Notes under the pieces: model-generated
The model's input: only the letters and a program-made list of their open reading frames with translations
Told to the model about the DNA's origin: nothing
Database searches by the model: none
Translations under genes and position numbers: made by a program
Source of the DNA: Acetivibrio sp964564015
Lineage (GTDB): Bacteria > Bacillota > Clostridia > Acetivibrionales > Acetivibrionaceae
NCBI GenBank assembly: GCA_964564015.1
Contig: CAZLZR010000017.1
Coordinates: 11,003-75,002, forward strand
Reading direction: 5' to 3'
Length of the DNA: 64,000 bases
In this document: piece after piece, positions 62,213 through 64,000 of the stretch
Position numbering within the stretch: position 1 is the first letter of the stretch
How the letters are laid out: each line of letters starts with the position of its first letter

Positions 62213-62224
62213 TTAAATCTCTCC

Positions 62225-63067
62225 TTAAAATAACAGAATTGACAGGTAGAAATATACTACAGGGGCTGTAAACAGTATACTGTCAAATCTGTCAAGAACA
62301 CCTCCATGCCCCGGCATGATATTGCCATAGTCTTTTATCTTTACATACCGCTTGATTGCAGATGCGGACCAGTCTCCAATCTGGGAAATAATACCGCATA
62401 TAATCCCTAAGATTATAAAGTGGTATAACGGTATTACGTTTGCCGGATTGTTAAAGTTCAGATACATTCCATAAATCCCCATAACAAGAGCACAGCCGAC
62501 TATTCCGCCAACAGATCCCTCTACCGTTTTCTTAGGGCTTATCTCGGGCATAAGTTTATGTTTCCCAAATAAATACCCCGAAAAATAGGCAAAAGTGTCT
62601 GTTGCAAATGCACCTATAAAAATCAGCCAAACATAATAAAACCCATTAACCATATTTCTGATCAATATAACAAAACCGAATAAAAATACTATGTATAGGA
62701 TTCCAAAAACGGTAGCTGATATATCCGATATATTGAATTTATTATGCAAAAAAATAATATAACAAAATAGAATCAGCAATGCTGAAAAAACACCTAGAAG
62801 AGCTGATCTGAAAGAGATTAGAAATTCAATATTTATACCATATTTGTTCAAAGGCTCCTTTGAACAAACCAAAAACATATATACTGAAGCCATATAGCCA
62901 ATAAATTTGACAGGTTTATATCCAATATTTGATACTGCGCTATAAAATTCATTTAAAGCCAATATCGACAGTAAAAAAATAAATAAACCAAGTACAATTT
63001 GCCCGGACCAAACAACAAAAAACAGTAATATTGCTCCGGCAATACCACTAGCCACCCTGATTTTCAA
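62225..63067 (-). CDS. cdsA: Phosphatidate cytidylyltransferase
   Basis: CdsA makes CDP-diacylglycerol from phosphatidate and CTP, the precursor of phosphatidylglycerol (the Lgt donor). The 280-residue membrane protein has about eight hydrophobic segments. FATDTFAYFSGYLFGKHKL and the closing signature SASAIKRYVKIKDYGNIMPGHGGVLDRFDSILF are typical. It is 2 bp from uppS and clearly in one operon with it and dxr. Confidence 0.95.
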   Translation of the reverse strand: MKIRVASGIAGAILLFFVVWSGQIVLGLFIFLLSILALNEFYSAVSNIGYKPVKFIGYMASVYMFLVCSKEPLNKYGINIEFLISFRSALLGVFSALLILFCYIIFLHNKFNISDISATVFGILYIVFLFGFVILIRNMVNGFYYVWLIFIGAFATDTFAYFSGYLFGKHKLMPEISPKKTVEGSVGGIVGCALVMGIYGMYLNFNNPANVIPLYHFIILGIICGIISQIGDWSASAIKRYVKIKDYGNIMPGHGGVLDRFDSILFTAPVVYFYLSILLF

Positions 63068-63069
63068 TG

Positions 63070-63834
63070 TTATATTCCTCCAAACCTGCGGTTTCTAAAC
63101 TGATATTCCTTTATTGCTGCTATAATATGCTCCTTCCTGAAATCCGGCCATAGCACATCGGTATACCAGAATTCCGTATAAGCCGATTGCCATATAAGGA
63201 AGTTACTTATTCTCTTTTCTCCACCCGGACGTATCAACAGGTCAGGATCCGGTGTATCTTTAGTATATAGTCTTTTTGTAATCATTGCCTCATCTATGCT
63301 ATCATAGCTAACCTTTCCTTCTGCAACATCCTTTGCCAACTCTTTTACTGCATGTACTATCTCGTCCTTGCCCCCATAATTTATAGCAATATTCAGCGTC
63401 AATCCCGTATTATTTTCAGTAAGTTTTGTCACTCTGACTATCTGTTCCTGTATTTCTTTTCTTAGGATACTTGTATCACCTATGACCCTGATTCGTACAC
63501 TTCTTCCATTTATATGTTTCTCCGCGTTTTTTAAATAGTCCAGTAAAAGATCCATCAATGTATCAACTTCACTCTTAGGTCTTTTCCAGTTTTCCGTAGA
63601 AAAAGCATATACAGTCAAGTACTTTATTCCTATTTCCCCACAAAAATGAGCAATTTTATCTAAATTATTCGAACCTTCCCTGTGCCCTACTGATCTCGGC
63701 ATTTTCCTTTTCTTTGCCCAGCGACCGTTTCCATCCATAATTATAGCTATATGAGCAGGTAAATTGTTATAATCAATTTCAAAATTCATGTTCTCTAAAT
63801 CACGTTTCTTAAAAAACCCCTTAAAAAAAGACAT
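63070..63834 (-). CDS. uppS: Undecaprenyl diphosphate synthase (cis-prenyltransferase)
   Basis: UppS chains eight isopentenyl units in cis onto farnesyl diphosphate to build the C55 lipid carrier used by MraY and MurG. HIAIIMDGNGRWAKKRKMPRSVGHREG is the catalytic start with the Asp and the P-loop-like region, YLTVYAFSTENWKRP and INYGGKDEI follow, and RPGGEKRISNFLIWQSAYTEFWY is the diphosphate-binding end. Two adjacent ATGs exist; the second (63834) is 5 nt behind AGGAGG. First gene of the uppS-cdsA-dxr-rseP-ispG series. Confidence 0.97.
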   Translation of the reverse strand: MSFFKGFFKKRDLENMNFEIDYNNLPAHIAIIMDGNGRWAKKRKMPRSVGHREGSNNLDKIAHFCGEIGIKYLTVYAFSTENWKRPKSEVDTLMDLLLDYLKNAEKHINGRSVRIRVIGDTSILRKEIQEQIVRVTKLTENNTGLTLNIAINYGGKDEIVHAVKELAKDVAEGKVSYDSIDEAMITKRLYTKDTPDPDLLIRPGGEKRISNFLIWQSAYTEFWYTDVLWPDFRKEHIIAAIKEYQFRNRRFGGI

Positions 63835-63945
63835 CATAACCTCCTGGTACTCCTAAGGCTAACTTCGGTAAGTTACTTAACACTATTATAATATTATAAT
63901 ATAGAAACTTCTTAAATAGCAATCAATTTTAAAAAGTCATCTTCT

Positions 63946-64000
63946 ACTTAGGGATAACGAAAAAATAACTTCCTATTCTCATATTTTGAAAACATTATTA
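63946..64000. repeat. Palindromic interspersed element, family A copy 2, cut by the right edge
   Basis: These 55 bases are identical to 43006-43060. The second inverted end would lie just outside the window. It stands about 110 bp upstream of uppS. Confidence 0.85.

Noticed and set aside
1..64000. CRISPR array
   Set aside because: No set of regularly spaced identical repeats of 25-40 bp was seen; the only multi-copy short repeat is the irregular CTTTTGTA tract.

Overview
The window looks like the chromosome of a low-GC, spore-forming, cellulosome-bearing clostridium of the Ruminiclostridium / Clostridium cluster III type. The reasons are AT-rich Gram-positive gene layout, GGAGG ribosome binding sites, sporulation genes (a SpoIID-like protein, a SpoVD-like PBP, Spo0E, RodA), and two mannanase-type glycosidases that each end in a type I dockerin. 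The organism name is an inference from content, not a database match.

Layout. 1-3.4 kb: the start of queA (cut by the left edge), a lipoprotein and a SpoIID/LytB protein. 3.7-7.5 kb: a lysine operon, with a sigma-A promoter, lysine riboswitch and terminator followed by asd, dapA, dapB and a free-standing ACT-domain protein. 7.6-14.3 kb: corrinoid adenosyltransferase, a palindromic element with a second one nested in it, tRNA-Leu(GAG), an amino acid permease, a DUF2935 remnant, a sirtuin, two small proteins and an ABC-F ribosome-protection ATPase with a nine-residue leader peptide. 14.3-17.4 kb: a BlaR1-like sensor protease with its BlaI-like repressor and operator dyads. 17.5-21.9 kb: GH5 and GH26 dockerin enzymes beside an AraC-type regulator. 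22.1-24.1 kb: a 72-residue protein and an acyl-CoA synthetase-like enzyme.

24.2-30.7 kb is an accessory island. It holds a stand-alone reverse transcriptase, preceded on the same strand by what looks like a 125-nt structured RNA (own promoter, 11-bp closing stem, U8 tail). It also holds small membrane proteins, a wrecked RHS/YD-repeat polymorphic toxin with a YwqJ-like deaminase end and a still intact putative immunity gene, and a transposase scrap. The island abuts a truncated murA. The RT plus RNA pair is the best candidate for an undescribed system.

30.7-44.3 kb is the division and cell-wall (dcw) cluster, read leftward: mraZ, rsmH, ftsL, spoVD-like PBP, murE, murF, mraY, ftsW, murG, broken murA, with rodA just upstream. 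MurE carries the DNPR motif for meso-diaminopimelate, which fits the dap operon at 4-7 kb. 44.5-51.9 kb: spo0E, lgt, two M16 peptidase-family proteins, a small membrane protein, ribF, truB and nrnA. 52-58.2 kb: rbfA-infB-ylxQ-rnpM-nusA-rimP, the classic translation/transcription operon, with its promoter and a leader. 58.4-63.8 kb: ispG, rseP, dxr, cdsA, uppS (isoprenoid and lipid carrier supply for the wall genes). Three families of short palindromic repeats are scattered through the intergenic spaces.
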